A stretch of DNA of 64,000 nt, taken from positions 62,001-126,000 of the forward strand of contig NZ_BCZK01000003.1 of NCBI RefSeq assembly GCF_001598695.1, given 5' to 3'. A program made the translations under genes and the position numbers. The notes under the pieces are model-generated. The model was not told the DNA's origin. It worked only from the letters and a program-made list of their open reading frames with translations, and ran no database searches. The stretch is from Klebsiella oxytoca NBRC 105695. GTDB lineage: Bacteria; Pseudomonadota; Gammaproteobacteria; Enterobacterales; Enterobacteriaceae. Positions 1 to 10,680 of the stretch are shown piece by piece (positions within the stretch are counted from its first letter, which is position 1; the number at the start of each line of letters is the position of its first letter).

Positions 1-2536
<2,536 letters not shown>

Positions 2537-2559
2537 TCGTCGTCTACAGCCCTACTCAG

Positions 2560-2584
2560 GCCGCGCGTTTAGCGCGGCTTTTTT
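2560..2584 (+). terminator. Intrinsic terminator of gyrB
   Basis: A GCCGCGC / GCGCGGC stem of 7 bp with a 5-nt loop is followed by six T on the plus strand. It begins 23 bp after the gyrB stop. The last codon of the convergent LysR gene (stop at 2569-2571) lies inside the hairpin, so the element is shared by both genes. Confidence 0.88.
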
Positions 2585-3504
2585 GTGGGCGCAGGCATAT
2601 CCAGCGATATCACGGACGGTAAACGGCTGGCGAGCATATCGACGGCAATTCTCACCCTCAGCGGTAGATGCGGCGTCTGTTGCCAGACCGCATGAACGTC
2701 GAAGCGCACATCCGGCGCCTGCTTTAAAAGCGGGACGAGTTTTCCCTGATGAATTTCTTTGCTGGCCATCCAGCAGGGCAGCCATGCAATGCCGTGGCCG
2801 GCCAGCGCAGCGTCGCAGATTGCCTGCAAATCATCCATATTGAGCGATGAACGGGGAGTAAAGGTGTGCGAGACTCCTTCTTTATCCATCAGCTGCCAGG
2901 ATAGCACTCTGCCTGCTTGCAGATAGTTAATGGCCGCATGGTGGGGTAAATCATCAACGCTTTGTGGCAGACCCTTCTTCAGCAGGTAATCCGGCGCGGC
3001 GCACAGCACCATGCGGTGTTCTCCCAGCTTTCTGGCGACCAGAACGCTGCTGTCCTGAAGGGGGCCGTTACGCACCGCCATATCAAACCCTTCCTCGACG
3101 AGATCCACCACGCGATCGCTGAATGACATCTCCAGCTCGAGACCTGGGTGTTCCTGCGCAAGCTCGATCAGCAGGGGGGCCACGCACTGGCGACCAAACA
3201 GCACCGGCATGGCCACGCGCAGGCGGCCACTAACCTGCTGTTTCCCTGTTTCCAGCAGCGACTCTGCTCCACGAATTTCCTCCAGCGCGCGCTGACAACG
3301 TTCATAAAAAAGGGCGCCGTTGTCGGTCAGGCTTTGGCTGCGGGTCGTACGTTGAAACAGACGTACCCCCAACCGCTCTTCAAGCCGAGCGATACTCTTT
3401 CCTACCGCCGAGCGCGACAAATGCAAACGAATTGCGGCCTGAGCAAAACTTCCCGCCTCAACGGCGGCCACAAAAACCGGAATATCCTTCAGCGTATCGG
3501 TCAT
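2569..3504 (-). CDS. LysR-family transcriptional regulator
   Basis: LTTR of 311 residues. The N-terminal winged HTH reads FVAAVEAGSFAQAAIRL then LSRSAVGKSIARLEERLG; the rest is a periplasmic-binding-protein-like effector domain, typical of the CrgA-like LTTR group that senses small organic or electrophilic compounds. The chosen ATG gives MTDTLKDIPVF; a TTG 24 bp upstream would add eight unlikely residues. It is divergent from the MDR oxidoreductase at 3612, so it most likely controls that gene. Specific ligand unknown. In E. coli K-12 the slot between gyrB and yidA holds yidB instead. Confidence 0.85.
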   Translation of the reverse strand: MTDTLKDIPVFVAAVEAGSFAQAAIRLHLSRSAVGKSIARLEERLGVRLFQRTTRSQSLTDNGALFYERCQRALEEIRGAESLLETGKQQVSGRLRVAMPVLFGRQCVAPLLIELAQEHPGLELEMSFSDRVVDLVEEGFDMAVRNGPLQDSSVLVARKLGEHRMVLCAAPDYLLKKGLPQSVDDLPHHAAINYLQAGRVLSWQLMDKEGVSHTFTPRSSLNMDDLQAICDAALAGHGIAWLPCWMASKEIHQGKLVPLLKQAPDVRFDVHAVWQQTPHLPLRVRIAVDMLASRLPSVISLDMPAPTKKPR

Positions 3505-3553
3505 GGATTGTATCTTTTCAGTCACCAATAGAGGGAAAACTTATCGCCACTGG

Positions 3554-3573
3554 TTACCAATGGTCAACGGTAA
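3554..3573. promoter_or_regulatory. Inverted repeat in the LysR/MDR divergent region
   Basis: TTACC and GGTAA half-sites are separated by 10 bp, inside the 107-bp space between the two divergent starts. Size and position suit an LTTR recognition site. The arms are short, so the call is weak and made mostly on position. Confidence 0.35.
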
Positions 3574-3611
3574 ACTGTCACTTCAAGCTTATTTGATGGC
3601 AGGAGTGAAAA

Positions 3612-4637
3612 ATGACGCAGACAATGCAACGCTGGTCTATGGACGCCCTCGGGCGTGAGAACCTCAATCTTATTCAGGCGCCTGTTCCGCAGCCGGGCCC
3701 GGGTGAAGTCCGCGTGCGGGTGAATGCCGTTGCGCTCAACTATCGCGATAAGATGGTCATTGAAGGCACCATGCCTATTGCGCTTTCCTTCCCTTTTACG
3801 CCGGCGTCTGATATGGCGGGCGTGGTGGAGAGCACGGGTGAGGGCGTCACGCGTTTCAAACCCGGCGCTCGGGTGATCTCCACCTTTTTCCCGGAGTGGA
3901 TCGACGGTAGACCAGCGTCAGATGCCCGCACTTTGCCTTATAAAACCACCGGCGGGTACTTCCAGGGCATGCTGGCTGAGTACGTGGTTGTGAATGAAAA
4001 CTGGCTGGTGGCTGCACCGGAAACCCTTGATGATGCAGAAGCCAGCACGCTCCCTTGTGCAGGGCTTACCGCATGGTTCGCGCTGGTGGAACGCGGTCAT
4101 TTACACGCCGGGCAATCGGTGCTGGTACAGGGGACGGGCGGTGTGGCGATATTCGCTTTGCAAATTGCAAAAGCACAGGGGGCAAAGGTTTTTGTCACAT
4201 CAGGAAGTGATGAAAAACTGGCGCGGGCTAAACAACTTGGCGCCGATCATGGGATAAACCGGCTCAAAAGTGATTGGACGGAAGGAATTTACGAACTGAC
4301 CGCCGATCGCGGCATCGATCATATTATTGAAACCGTTGGCGGGGAGAATCTGCGACATTCCCTGCGCGCCGTTGCGGTTCATGGTCGCATATCGGTCATT
4401 GGCGTGCTGGCCGGGAGTGAAATCTCGCTACCGGCTGGCGAACTGTTGCTGAAATCCCCGGTGATTCAGGGTATTGGTGTCGGGCACCGTCGTGCGCTGG
4501 AAGATTTCGTCCGCGCCGTTGACGTGACCGGGTTAAAACCGGTGATTGAACACCGTTACCGTTTTAACCAGCTTGAACAGGCGCTTGCACATCTCGATCG
4601 CGGGGCGTTTGGTAAAATCGTTCTGACCCGCGAGTAA
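3612..4637 (+). CDS. Zinc-independent MDR-family NAD(P)-dependent oxidoreductase
   Basis: Medium-chain dehydrogenase/reductase of 341 residues. The GroES-like N-terminal domain (PGPGEVRVRVNAVALNYRD) is followed by a Rossmann domain with the nucleotide-binding GTGGVAIFALQIAKAQGAKV. The position that carries the catalytic-zinc cysteine in alcohol dehydrogenases reads NYRD here, and no structural-zinc cysteine cluster is present, so it should behave like the quinone-oxidoreductase/enoyl-reductase branch rather than a zinc alcohol dehydrogenase. The start has an AGGAG 6 bp upstream. It is divergent from the LysR gene, its probable regulator. Substrate unknown; electrophile or quinone reduction is an inference. 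Confidence 0.85.
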   Translation: MTQTMQRWSMDALGRENLNLIQAPVPQPGPGEVRVRVNAVALNYRDKMVIEGTMPIALSFPFTPASDMAGVVESTGEGVTRFKPGARVISTFFPEWIDGRPASDARTLPYKTTGGYFQGMLAEYVVVNENWLVAAPETLDDAEASTLPCAGLTAWFALVERGHLHAGQSVLVQGTGGVAIFALQIAKAQGAKVFVTSGSDEKLARAKQLGADHGINRLKSDWTEGIYELTADRGIDHIIETVGGENLRHSLRAVAVHGRISVIGVLAGSEISLPAGELLLKSPVIQGIGVGHRRALEDFVRAVDVTGLKPVIEHRYRFNQLEQALAHLDRGAFGKIVLTRE

Positions 4638-4752
4638 GATCCCGGTCCCCGGGTTCTGCCTAAAAGAGGGTGTTCCGCTGCGTAATGTAGCTCTGTTTTT
4701 GTAGGCTTAATCGCGTTAGCATGAGTAAGGACTCATCTTACCCGGGGATTTC

Positions 4753-5565
4753 ATGGCTATTAAACTAATCGCAATCGATATGGACGGCACGCTGCTGCTG
4801 CCTGACCATACCATCTCTCCTGCGGTGAAAACCGCGATTGCCGCAGCCCGCGAACGCGGCGTCAACGTGGTGTTAACCACCGGACGACCTTACGCAGGCG
4901 TGCACAGCTACCTGAAAGAACTGCATATGGAGCAGCCGGGAGATTACTGCATCACCTACAACGGCGCTTTAGTACAGAAGGCAAGCGACGGCAGTACCGT
5001 TGCGCAAACCGCGCTGGGCTACGACGACTATCGCTATCTGGAACAGCTGGCCCGTGATGTCGGCTCCCACTTCCACGCGCTGGATCGTAACACCCTGTAT
5101 ACCGCTAACCGCGATGTAAGCTATTACACGGTGCATGAATCCTACGTGGCGACAATCCCGCTGGTCTTCTGCGAAGCCGAAAATATGGATCCCAACATCC
5201 AGCTGTTGAAAGTGATGATGATCGATGAACCGGCCATTCTGGACCAGGCTATCGCCCGCATCCCGGCTGAAGTGAAAGAGAAATACACCGTGCTGAAAAG
5301 CGCGCCCTACTTCCTGGAAATCCTTGATAAACGCGTCACTAAAGGCACCGGCGTGAAATCGCTGGCCGATACGCTGGGTATCAAGCCGGAAGAGGTGATG
5401 GCGATTGGCGATCAGGAAAATGACATTGCAATGATCGAATATGCAGGCGTCGGCGTGGCGATGGACAACGCGATCCCTGCCGTCAAAGAAGCGGCAAACT
5501 TTATCACCAAATCCAATCTGGAAGACGGTGTGGCATATGCTATTGAAAAATATGTCTTAAACTAA
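4753..5565 (+). CDS. yidA: Sugar-phosphatase YidA (HAD superfamily, Cof type)
   Basis: HAD phosphatase of 270 residues acting on small phosphorylated sugars in the cytoplasm. Motif I is DMDGTLL (residues 8-14) with the nucleophile and acid aspartates, motif II is LTTG, a conserved lysine follows in the type-IIB cap region (KGTGVKSLAD), and motif IV is GDQENDIAM. Length and sequence match E. coli YidA. Its position upstream of the dgo operon is conserved. A strong terminator follows, so it is probably monocistronic. Confidence 0.96.
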   Translation: MAIKLIAIDMDGTLLLPDHTISPAVKTAIAAARERGVNVVLTTGRPYAGVHSYLKELHMEQPGDYCITYNGALVQKASDGSTVAQTALGYDDYRYLEQLARDVGSHFHALDRNTLYTANRDVSYYTVHESYVATIPLVFCEAENMDPNIQLLKVMMIDEPAILDQAIARIPAEVKEKYTVLKSAPYFLEILDKRVTKGTGVKSLADTLGIKPEEVMAIGDQENDIAMIEYAGVGVAMDNAIPAVKEAANFITKSNLEDGVAYAIEKYVLN

Positions 5566-5578
5566 AAATCGTTTTCTG

Positions 5579-5607
5579 AAAAACCCGCGTTTAACGCGGG
5601 TTTTTTT
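5579..5607 (+). terminator. Intrinsic terminator of yidA
   Basis: An AAACCCGCG / CGCGGGTTT stem around a short AT loop is followed by a run of seven T. It starts 13 bp after the yidA stop and separates yidA from the dgo promoter. Confidence 0.9.
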
Positions 5608-5668
5608 ATACCCTGAGTTTACCCCGCCAGAAAATCTTCATGCCTGATTGTCGTTTTTGTGATCTAAA

Positions 5669-5743
5669 TTGTAGTACAACATATTTGTATTGTACTACAT
5701 TGTGCCCATGGCGATGACGAGTGGTATCACGTTAGTACTACAA
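5669..5743. promoter_or_regulatory. Three DgoR-type operator boxes upstream of dgoR
   Basis: TTGTAGTACAA at 5669-5679 is a perfect odd-length palindrome. TTGTACTACAT at 5690-5700 matches its reverse complement at 10 of 11 bases, and TAGTACTACAA at 5733-5743 also matches at 10 of 11. Centres lie 21 and 43 bp apart, close to two and four helical turns. DgoR is a galactonate-responsive GntR/FadR repressor known to act on palindromes at this promoter in E. coli; these boxes are the obvious candidates. Confidence 0.75.
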
Positions 5744-5808
5744 AGTTGCGGTCAAATCCGCCTGTCGCGGTAAAGTAGAGAGGTACATCCAGAGCACAAG
5801 GACTCTCC

Positions 5809-6498
5809 ATGACTCTCAATAAAACCGATCGCATCGTCATCACGCTGGGCAAGCAGATTGTCAGCGGTAAATACGTTCCCGGCTCTGCGCTGCCCGCGGA
5901 AGCCGAGCTGTGTGAGGAGTTTGCTACCTCGCGCAATATCATTCGCGAAGTGTTCCGGTCATTGATGGCCAGGCGACTGATTGAAATGAAGCGCTATCGC
6001 GGCGCATTCGTTGCCTCGCGCAACCAGTGGAATTATCTCGACACCGACGTTTTACAGTGGGTGCTGGAGAGCGATTACGACCCGCGGCTGATTAGCGCGA
6101 TGAGCGAGGTACGTAATCTGGTTGAACCGGCGATAGCCCGCTGGGCGGCAGAGCGCGCAACATCGAGCGACCTGGCGCAAATAGAAGAAGCGCTCAACGA
6201 CATGATCGCCAACAACCAGGACAGGGAAGCGTTTAACGAAGCGGATATTCGCTACCACGAGGCGGTGCTGCAGTCGGTACATAACCCGGTACTGCAACAG
6301 CTCAACGTGGCGATCAGCTCGCTACAGCGGGCGGTATTTGAAAGGACCTGGATGGGCGATGAGGCCAACATGCCGAAAACGCTCCAGGAACATAAGGCGC
6401 TGTTTGACGCCATCCGGCATCAGGACAGCGAAGCGGCGGAGCAGGCGGCGCTCACCATGATCGCCAGCTCGACACGAAGGTTAAAGGAAATCACATGA
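5809..6498 (+). CDS. dgoR: DgoR, galactonate-responsive GntR/FadR repressor of the dgo operon
   Basis: Regulator of 229 residues. The N-terminal winged HTH contains LPAEAELCEEFATSRNIIRE; the C-terminal all-alpha FCD domain binds D-galactonate in the family (ADIRYHEAVL carries likely metal/ligand residues). Sequence is nearly collinear with E. coli DgoR. The ATG is the first gene of dgoRKADT and overlaps dgoK by 4 bp, so the repressor is autoregulated through the boxes at 5669-5743. Confidence 0.97.
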   Translation: MTLNKTDRIVITLGKQIVSGKYVPGSALPAEAELCEEFATSRNIIREVFRSLMARRLIEMKRYRGAFVASRNQWNYLDTDVLQWVLESDYDPRLISAMSEVRNLVEPAIARWAAERATSSDLAQIEEALNDMIANNQDREAFNEADIRYHEAVLQSVHNPVLQQLNVAISSLQRAVFERTWMGDEANMPKTLQEHKALFDAIRHQDSEAAEQAALTMIASSTRRLKEIT

Positions 6499-7370
6499 CA
6501 TCTCGCTACATCGCAATTGACTGGGGATCGACAAACCTGCGCGCCTGGCTTTATCAGGGCGAGCAGTGTCTGGAGAGCAGGCAATCTGAAGCAGGCGTTA
6601 CGCGCCTGAACGGACACTCCCCCGCAGCGGTGTTTAGCGAAATAACCGCGGGCTGGCGCGACAGCGCTACCCCGGTAGTGATGGCGGGAATGGTCGGCAG
6701 TAATGTCGGCTGGAAGGCGGCGCCCTACCTGCCGGTTCCCGTCCATTTTTCCGCCATTGGCGAACAATTAACCGCCGTTAGCGACCAGATCTGGATTATT
6801 CCCGGACTCAGCGTCTCTCGCGACGATAACCATAATGTGATGCGCGGCGAAGAGACTCAGCTCCTCGGCGCGCGGGCAATAGCTCCTTCCTCCGTCTACG
6901 TTATGCCCGGCACCCACTGCAAATGGGTGCAGGCTGACCGCCAACAAATTAGCGACTTTCGCACGGTGATGACCGGCGAACTCCACCACCTGCTGCTGCG
7001 CCACTCGCTGGTCGGCGCCGGGTTACCGGAGCAGGTCTCAGCTCCTGACGCGTTTAACGCCGGGCTTGAGCGCGGCCTGCATTCGCCAGACATCCTGCCG
7101 CAGCTTTTTGAGGTACGCGCTGCGCACGTGCTGGGCTCACTGCCGCGCGAACAGGTGAGCGAATTTCTCTCCGGCCTGCTGATTGGCGCGGAAGTCGCCA
7201 CCATGAGCGCACATTTCCACGATCGCCAGGTCACCCTCGTTGCCGGAGAGGCGCTGGCAGACCGCTATCAGCAGGCGCTTGGCGCTATTGGCCGTCAGGC
7301 AACCGTGGTGTCAGGCGACACCGCATTTCAGACCGGAATAAGGAGCATCGCCCATGCAGTGGCAAACTAA
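6495..7370 (+). CDS. dgoK: 2-dehydro-3-deoxygalactonokinase
   Basis: Kinase of 291 residues that phosphorylates 2-dehydro-3-deoxygalactonate with ATP, the second step of D-galactonate breakdown. The N-terminal phosphate-binding motif of the ASKHA fold is IAIDWGSTNLRAWL, followed by an internal MPGTHCKWV that is typical of DgoK. Length equals the family norm. It overlaps dgoR by ATGA and dgoA by 17 bp, implying coupled translation. Confidence 0.96.
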   Translation: MTSRYIAIDWGSTNLRAWLYQGEQCLESRQSEAGVTRLNGHSPAAVFSEITAGWRDSATPVVMAGMVGSNVGWKAAPYLPVPVHFSAIGEQLTAVSDQIWIIPGLSVSRDDNHNVMRGEETQLLGARAIAPSSVYVMPGTHCKWVQADRQQISDFRTVMTGELHHLLLRHSLVGAGLPEQVSAPDAFNAGLERGLHSPDILPQLFEVRAAHVLGSLPREQVSEFLSGLLIGAEVATMSAHFHDRQVTLVAGEALADRYQQALGAIGRQATVVSGDTAFQTGIRSIAHAVAN

Positions 7371-7971
7371 ACTACCGCTTATCGCTATTCTGCGCGGCAT
7401 TACGCCGGAAGAGGCGCTGGAACATGTCGGCGCCGTCATTGATGCTGGCTTCGACGCCGTTGAAATCCCGCTCAATTCTCCGCAGTGGGAAAAAAGCATT
7501 TCCGCCGTTGTTGAGGCTTATGGCGACAGAGCGCTGATAGGCGCGGGCACCGTACTTAAGCCTGAACGTGTGGACAGGCTTGCCGAAATGGGCTGCAGGC
7601 TTATCGTTACGCCCAATATTCAGCCAGAGGTGATTCGCCGCGCGGTGAGCTTCGGCATGACCGTTTGTCCCGGATGCGCGACGGCGACGGAAGCTTTTAC
7701 CGCGCTGGATGCTGGCGCACAGGCTTTAAAAGTATTCCCTTCCTCGGCTTTTGGCCCTGACTACATCAAAGCGCTAAAAGCCGTTTTGCCGCCGGAGGTG
7801 CCCGTTTTCGCCGTGGGCGGCGTGACGCCGGAGAACCTGGCGCAGTGGCTAAAAGCCGGTTGTACCGGTGCCGGGCTGGGCAGCGATCTCTATCGCGCCG
7901 GGCAATCCGTAGAGCGTACCGCACGGCAGGCGGCAGCATTTGTTAAAGCGTATCGAGAGGCAGTGCAATGA
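7354..7971 (+). CDS. dgoA: 2-dehydro-3-deoxy-6-phosphogalactonate aldolase
   Basis: Class I aldolase of 205 residues splitting KDPGal into pyruvate and glyceraldehyde 3-phosphate. It is a TIM barrel of the KDPG aldolase family, with LIGAGTVL carrying the family's active-site glutamate region replaced as usual for DgoA, and the Schiff-base lysine at residue 126 in [16 protein letters not shown] forms the phosphate-binding loop. The ATG lies inside the dgoK end; the stop overlaps dgoD by 4 bp. Confidence 0.95.
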   Translation: MQWQTKLPLIAILRGITPEEALEHVGAVIDAGFDAVEIPLNSPQWEKSISAVVEAYGDRALIGAGTVLKPERVDRLAEMGCRLIVTPNIQPEVIRRAVSFGMTVCPGCATATEAFTALDAGAQALKVFPSSAFGPDYIKALKAVLPPEVPVFAVGGVTPENLAQWLKAGCTGAGLGSDLYRAGQSVERTARQAAAFVKAYREAVQ

Positions 7972-9116
7972 AAATAACCAAACTCACCACGTATCGTTTA
8001 CCCCCGCGCTGGATGTTTTTAAAAATTGAAACCGACGAAGGCGTGATTGGCTGGGGCGAGCCCGTGATTGAAGGGCGCGCGCGCACCGTGGAGGCTGCGG
8101 TGCATGAGCTCGGCGATTATCTGATAGGCCAGGATCCGGCGCAGATTAACGACCTGTGGCAGGTGATGTACCGCGCGGGCTTTTATCGCGGCGGCCCGAT
8201 TTTAATGAGCGCCATCGCCGGTATCGACCAGGCCCTGTGGGATATTAAAGGCAAAGTGCTGAATGCCCCGGTCTGGCAGCTGATGGGGGGCCTGGTACGT
8301 GACAAAATCAAAGCCTACAGCTGGGTTGGCGGCGATCGGCCGGCAGAAGTGATTGACGGTATCAAAAAGTTGCGCGGAATTGGTTTTGATACCTTTAAAT
8401 TAAATGGCTGCGAGGAGCTGGGGCTGATCGATAATTCTCGTGCGGTGGACGCTGCGGTGAATACCGTGGCGCAAATTCGCGAAGCGTTCGGCAATGAAAT
8501 TGAATTTGGCCTCGATTTCCACGGTCGCGTGAGCGCGCCGATGGCGAAGGTACTTATCAAAGAGCTGGAGCAATATCGCCCGCTATTTATTGAAGAGCCG
8601 GTTCTTGCCGAGCAGGCAGAATACTATCCGCGGCTGGCGGCGCAAACCTCGATTCCTATTGCGGCGGGCGAACGCATGTTCTCGCGCTTCGAGTTTAAAC
8701 GCGTGCTGGAAGCCGGTGGGCTGGCTATTCTGCAACCCGACCTGTCGCACGCCGGCGGTATTACCGAGTGCTATAAAATCGCTGGAATGGCTGAGGCCTA
8801 TGACGTGGCGTTGGCGCCGCACTGCCCGCTGGGACCCATTGCGCTTGCCGCCTGTCTGCATGTCGATTTTGTCTCCTATAACGCCGTCTTCCAGGAACAA
8901 AGTATGGGCATTCACTATAACAAGGGCGCGGAATTACTCGACTTTGTAAAAAATAAAGAAGACTTCAATATGGAAGGCGGCTTCTTTAAACCATTAATGA
9001 AGCCAGGGCTTGGCGTAGAGATCGATGAAGCGCGGGTAATTGAATTAAGTCAAAATGCGCCGGACTGGCGTAATCCGTTGTGGCGGCATGAGGATGGTAG
9101 CGTCGCGGAATGGTAA
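7968..9116 (+). CDS. dgoD: D-galactonate dehydratase
   Basis: Enolase-superfamily dehydratase of 382 residues converting D-galactonate to 2-dehydro-3-deoxygalactonate, the first step of the pathway. Visible catalytic features are the DFHGR metal ligand/base region, LFIEEPV and AAGERMFSR carrying the other Mg2+ ligands, LSHAGG, and the general acid/base histidine in LAPHCPLG. Length matches E. coli DgoD. It is separated from dgoT by 220 bp, which hold an ERIC element. Confidence 0.97.
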   Translation: MKITKLTTYRLPPRWMFLKIETDEGVIGWGEPVIEGRARTVEAAVHELGDYLIGQDPAQINDLWQVMYRAGFYRGGPILMSAIAGIDQALWDIKGKVLNAPVWQLMGGLVRDKIKAYSWVGGDRPAEVIDGIKKLRGIGFDTFKLNGCEELGLIDNSRAVDAAVNTVAQIREAFGNEIEFGLDFHGRVSAPMAKVLIKELEQYRPLFIEEPVLAEQAEYYPRLAAQTSIPIAAGERMFSRFEFKRVLEAGGLAILQPDLSHAGGITECYKIAGMAEAYDVALAPHCPLGPIALAACLHVDFVSYNAVFQEQSMGIHYNKGAELLDFVKNKEDFNMEGGFFKPLMKPGLGVEIDEARVIELSQNAPDWRNPLWRHEDGSVAEW

Positions 9117-9117
9117 A

Positions 9118-9240
9118 TGCTCTTCATATTTCACGCCACAGGTGCGTTGGCTGCGATTGCGCACCCCGGTCACTTACTAATGTAAGCTCCCGGGGATTTG
9201 CAATCTTGCCGCCTTCCTGCAACGTGAACTATTTAGAGCA
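9118..9240. repeat. ERIC (intergenic repeat unit) element between dgoD and dgoT
   Basis: A 123-bp imperfect palindrome bounded by TGCTCT and AGAGCA. The core ACTTACTAATGTAAGCTCCC with flanking CCCCGG / CCGGGG matches the ERIC consensus on which the ERIC1R and ERIC2 PCR primers are based. It starts just after the dgoD stop and would be transcribed in the dgo mRNA, folding into a long hairpin before dgoT. A second copy lies at 34958. Confidence 0.88.
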
Positions 9241-9336
9241 TTCGTAAGCAAAAATATAAATTTTAAACACACCCTCTGTAAATTACCGGGCATGGTGAGC
9301 GGCTTCGCTATGCCCAAAATCTGGAGACAGATTGCG

Positions 9337-10629
9337 ATGGATATTTCAGTTACAGCTGCAAAACCCGGGCGTCGTCGTTATTTGACGCTGATTATGATCT
9401 TTATTACCGTGGTGATTTGTTATGTTGATCGCGCCAACCTTGCCGTGGCATCGGCGCATATTCAGGAAGAGTTTGGTATTACCAAAGCGGAAATGGGATA
9501 TGTATTTTCCGCCTTCGCGTGGCTGTATACGCTTTGCCAGATCCCCGGCGGTTGGTTCCTTGACCGCGTGGGATCGCGACTAACCTACTTTATCGCTATT
9601 TTTGGCTGGTCAGTGGCGACACTACTGCAGGGATTTGCCACGGGACTGATGTCGTTGATTGGTCTGCGCGCGATTACCGGGATCTTTGAAGCCCCGGCTT
9701 TTCCCACTAATAATCGCATGGTGACCAGCTGGTTTCCGGAGCACGAGCGCGCATCAGCCGTCGGTTTTTACACTTCAGGACAGTTTGTCGGGCTGGCATT
9801 CCTGACCCCGCTATTAATCTGGATTCAGGAAATGCTGAGCTGGCACTGGGTATTTATCGTTACCGGTGCTATCGGGATAATATGGTCTTTAATTTGGTTT
9901 AAGGTTTATCAGCCGCCGCGTCTGACAAAAAGTATCAGCAAAGCCGAACTGGATTATATTCGCGACGGCGGTGGCCTGGTAGACGGCGATGCGCCTGTTA
10001 AAAAAGAGGCGCGGCAGCCGCTGACCAAAGCCGACTGGAAGCTGGTATTCCATCGCAAACTAATCGGCGTTTACCTCGGGCAGTTTGCCGTAACCTCCAC
10101 GCTGTGGTTCTTCCTGACCTGGTTCCCTAACTATCTGACCCAGGAAAAGGGGATTACGGCGCTGAAAGCGGGCTTTATGACAACGGTGCCGTTCCTTGCC
10201 GCCTTTGTTGGCGTGCTGCTCTCCGGGTGGCTGGCGGACAGGCTGGTCCGAAAAGGCTTCTCGTTAGGCGCCGCGCGTAAAACGCCAATTATCTGCGGAC
10301 TGCTGATCTCGACCTGCATCATGGGGGCGAACTACACCAACGATCCGGTGTGGATTATGATCCTGATGGCGCTGGCCTTCTTCGGCAACGGCTTCGCTTC
10401 CATTACCTGGTCGTTGGTATCGTCGCTTGCGCCGATGCGGCTTATCGGGCTGACCGGCGGTATGTTTAATTTCGTCGGCGGGCTGGGCGGTATCACCGTT
10501 CCGCTGGTGGTGGGTTATCTGGCCCAGGACTATGGTTTTGCGCCTGCGCTGGTTTATATTTCCGTTATTGCGCTGATTGGCGCGCTCTCTTACATCCTGC
10601 TGGTGGGGGATGTCAAACGCGTAGGCTAA
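9337..10629 (+). CDS. dgoT: D-galactonate:H+ symporter DgoT
   Basis: MFS anion:cation symporter of 430 residues with 12 predicted membrane segments that imports D-galactonate. [11 protein letters not shown] holds the conserved aspartate and arginine of TM1, and [10 protein letters not shown] is the loop 2-3 MFS signature. The reading frame extends 45 bp upstream, but the ATG giving [14 protein letters not shown] has GGAGA 11 bp upstream and reproduces the 430-residue E. coli length. Last gene of dgoRKADT. Confidence 0.95.
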   Translation: MDISVTAAKPGRRRYLTLIMIFITVVICYVDRANLAVASAHIQEEFGITKAEMGYVFSAFAWLYTLCQIPGGWFLDRVGSRLTYFIAIFGWSVATLLQGFATGLMSLIGLRAITGIFEAPAFPTNNRMVTSWFPEHERASAVGFYTSGQFVGLAFLTPLLIWIQEMLSWHWVFIVTGAIGIIWSLIWFKVYQPPRLTKSISKAELDYIRDGGGLVDGDAPVKKEARQPLTKADWKLVFHRKLIGVYLGQFAVTSTLWFFLTWFPNYLTQEKGITALKAGFMTTVPFLAAFVGVLLSGWLADRLVRKGFSLGAARKTPIICGLLISTCIMGANYTNDPVWIMILMALAFFGNGFASITWSLVSSLAPMRLIGLTGGMFNFVGGLGGITVPLVVGYLAQDYGFAPALVYISVIALIGALSYILLVGDVKRVG

Positions 10630-10643
10630 TTCTTTCCGATACG

Positions 10644-10676
10644 ATACCCTGATGCGAAAGTCTCGCATCAGGGTAT
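10644..10676 (+). promoter_or_regulatory. Perfect 14-bp hairpin over the yidR ribosome binding site
   Basis: ATACCCTGATGCGA at 10644-10657 and TCGCATCAGGGTAT at 10663-10676 are exact reverse complements around a 5-nt loop. The 3' arm contains the AGGG used by yidR and two bases of an upstream ATG. It begins 14 bp after the dgoT stop. No T-run follows, so it is not a standard terminator. It could gate yidR translation, protect the dgo mRNA 3' end, or be a DNA operator. Confidence 0.6.
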
Positions 10677-10680
10677 GTTT

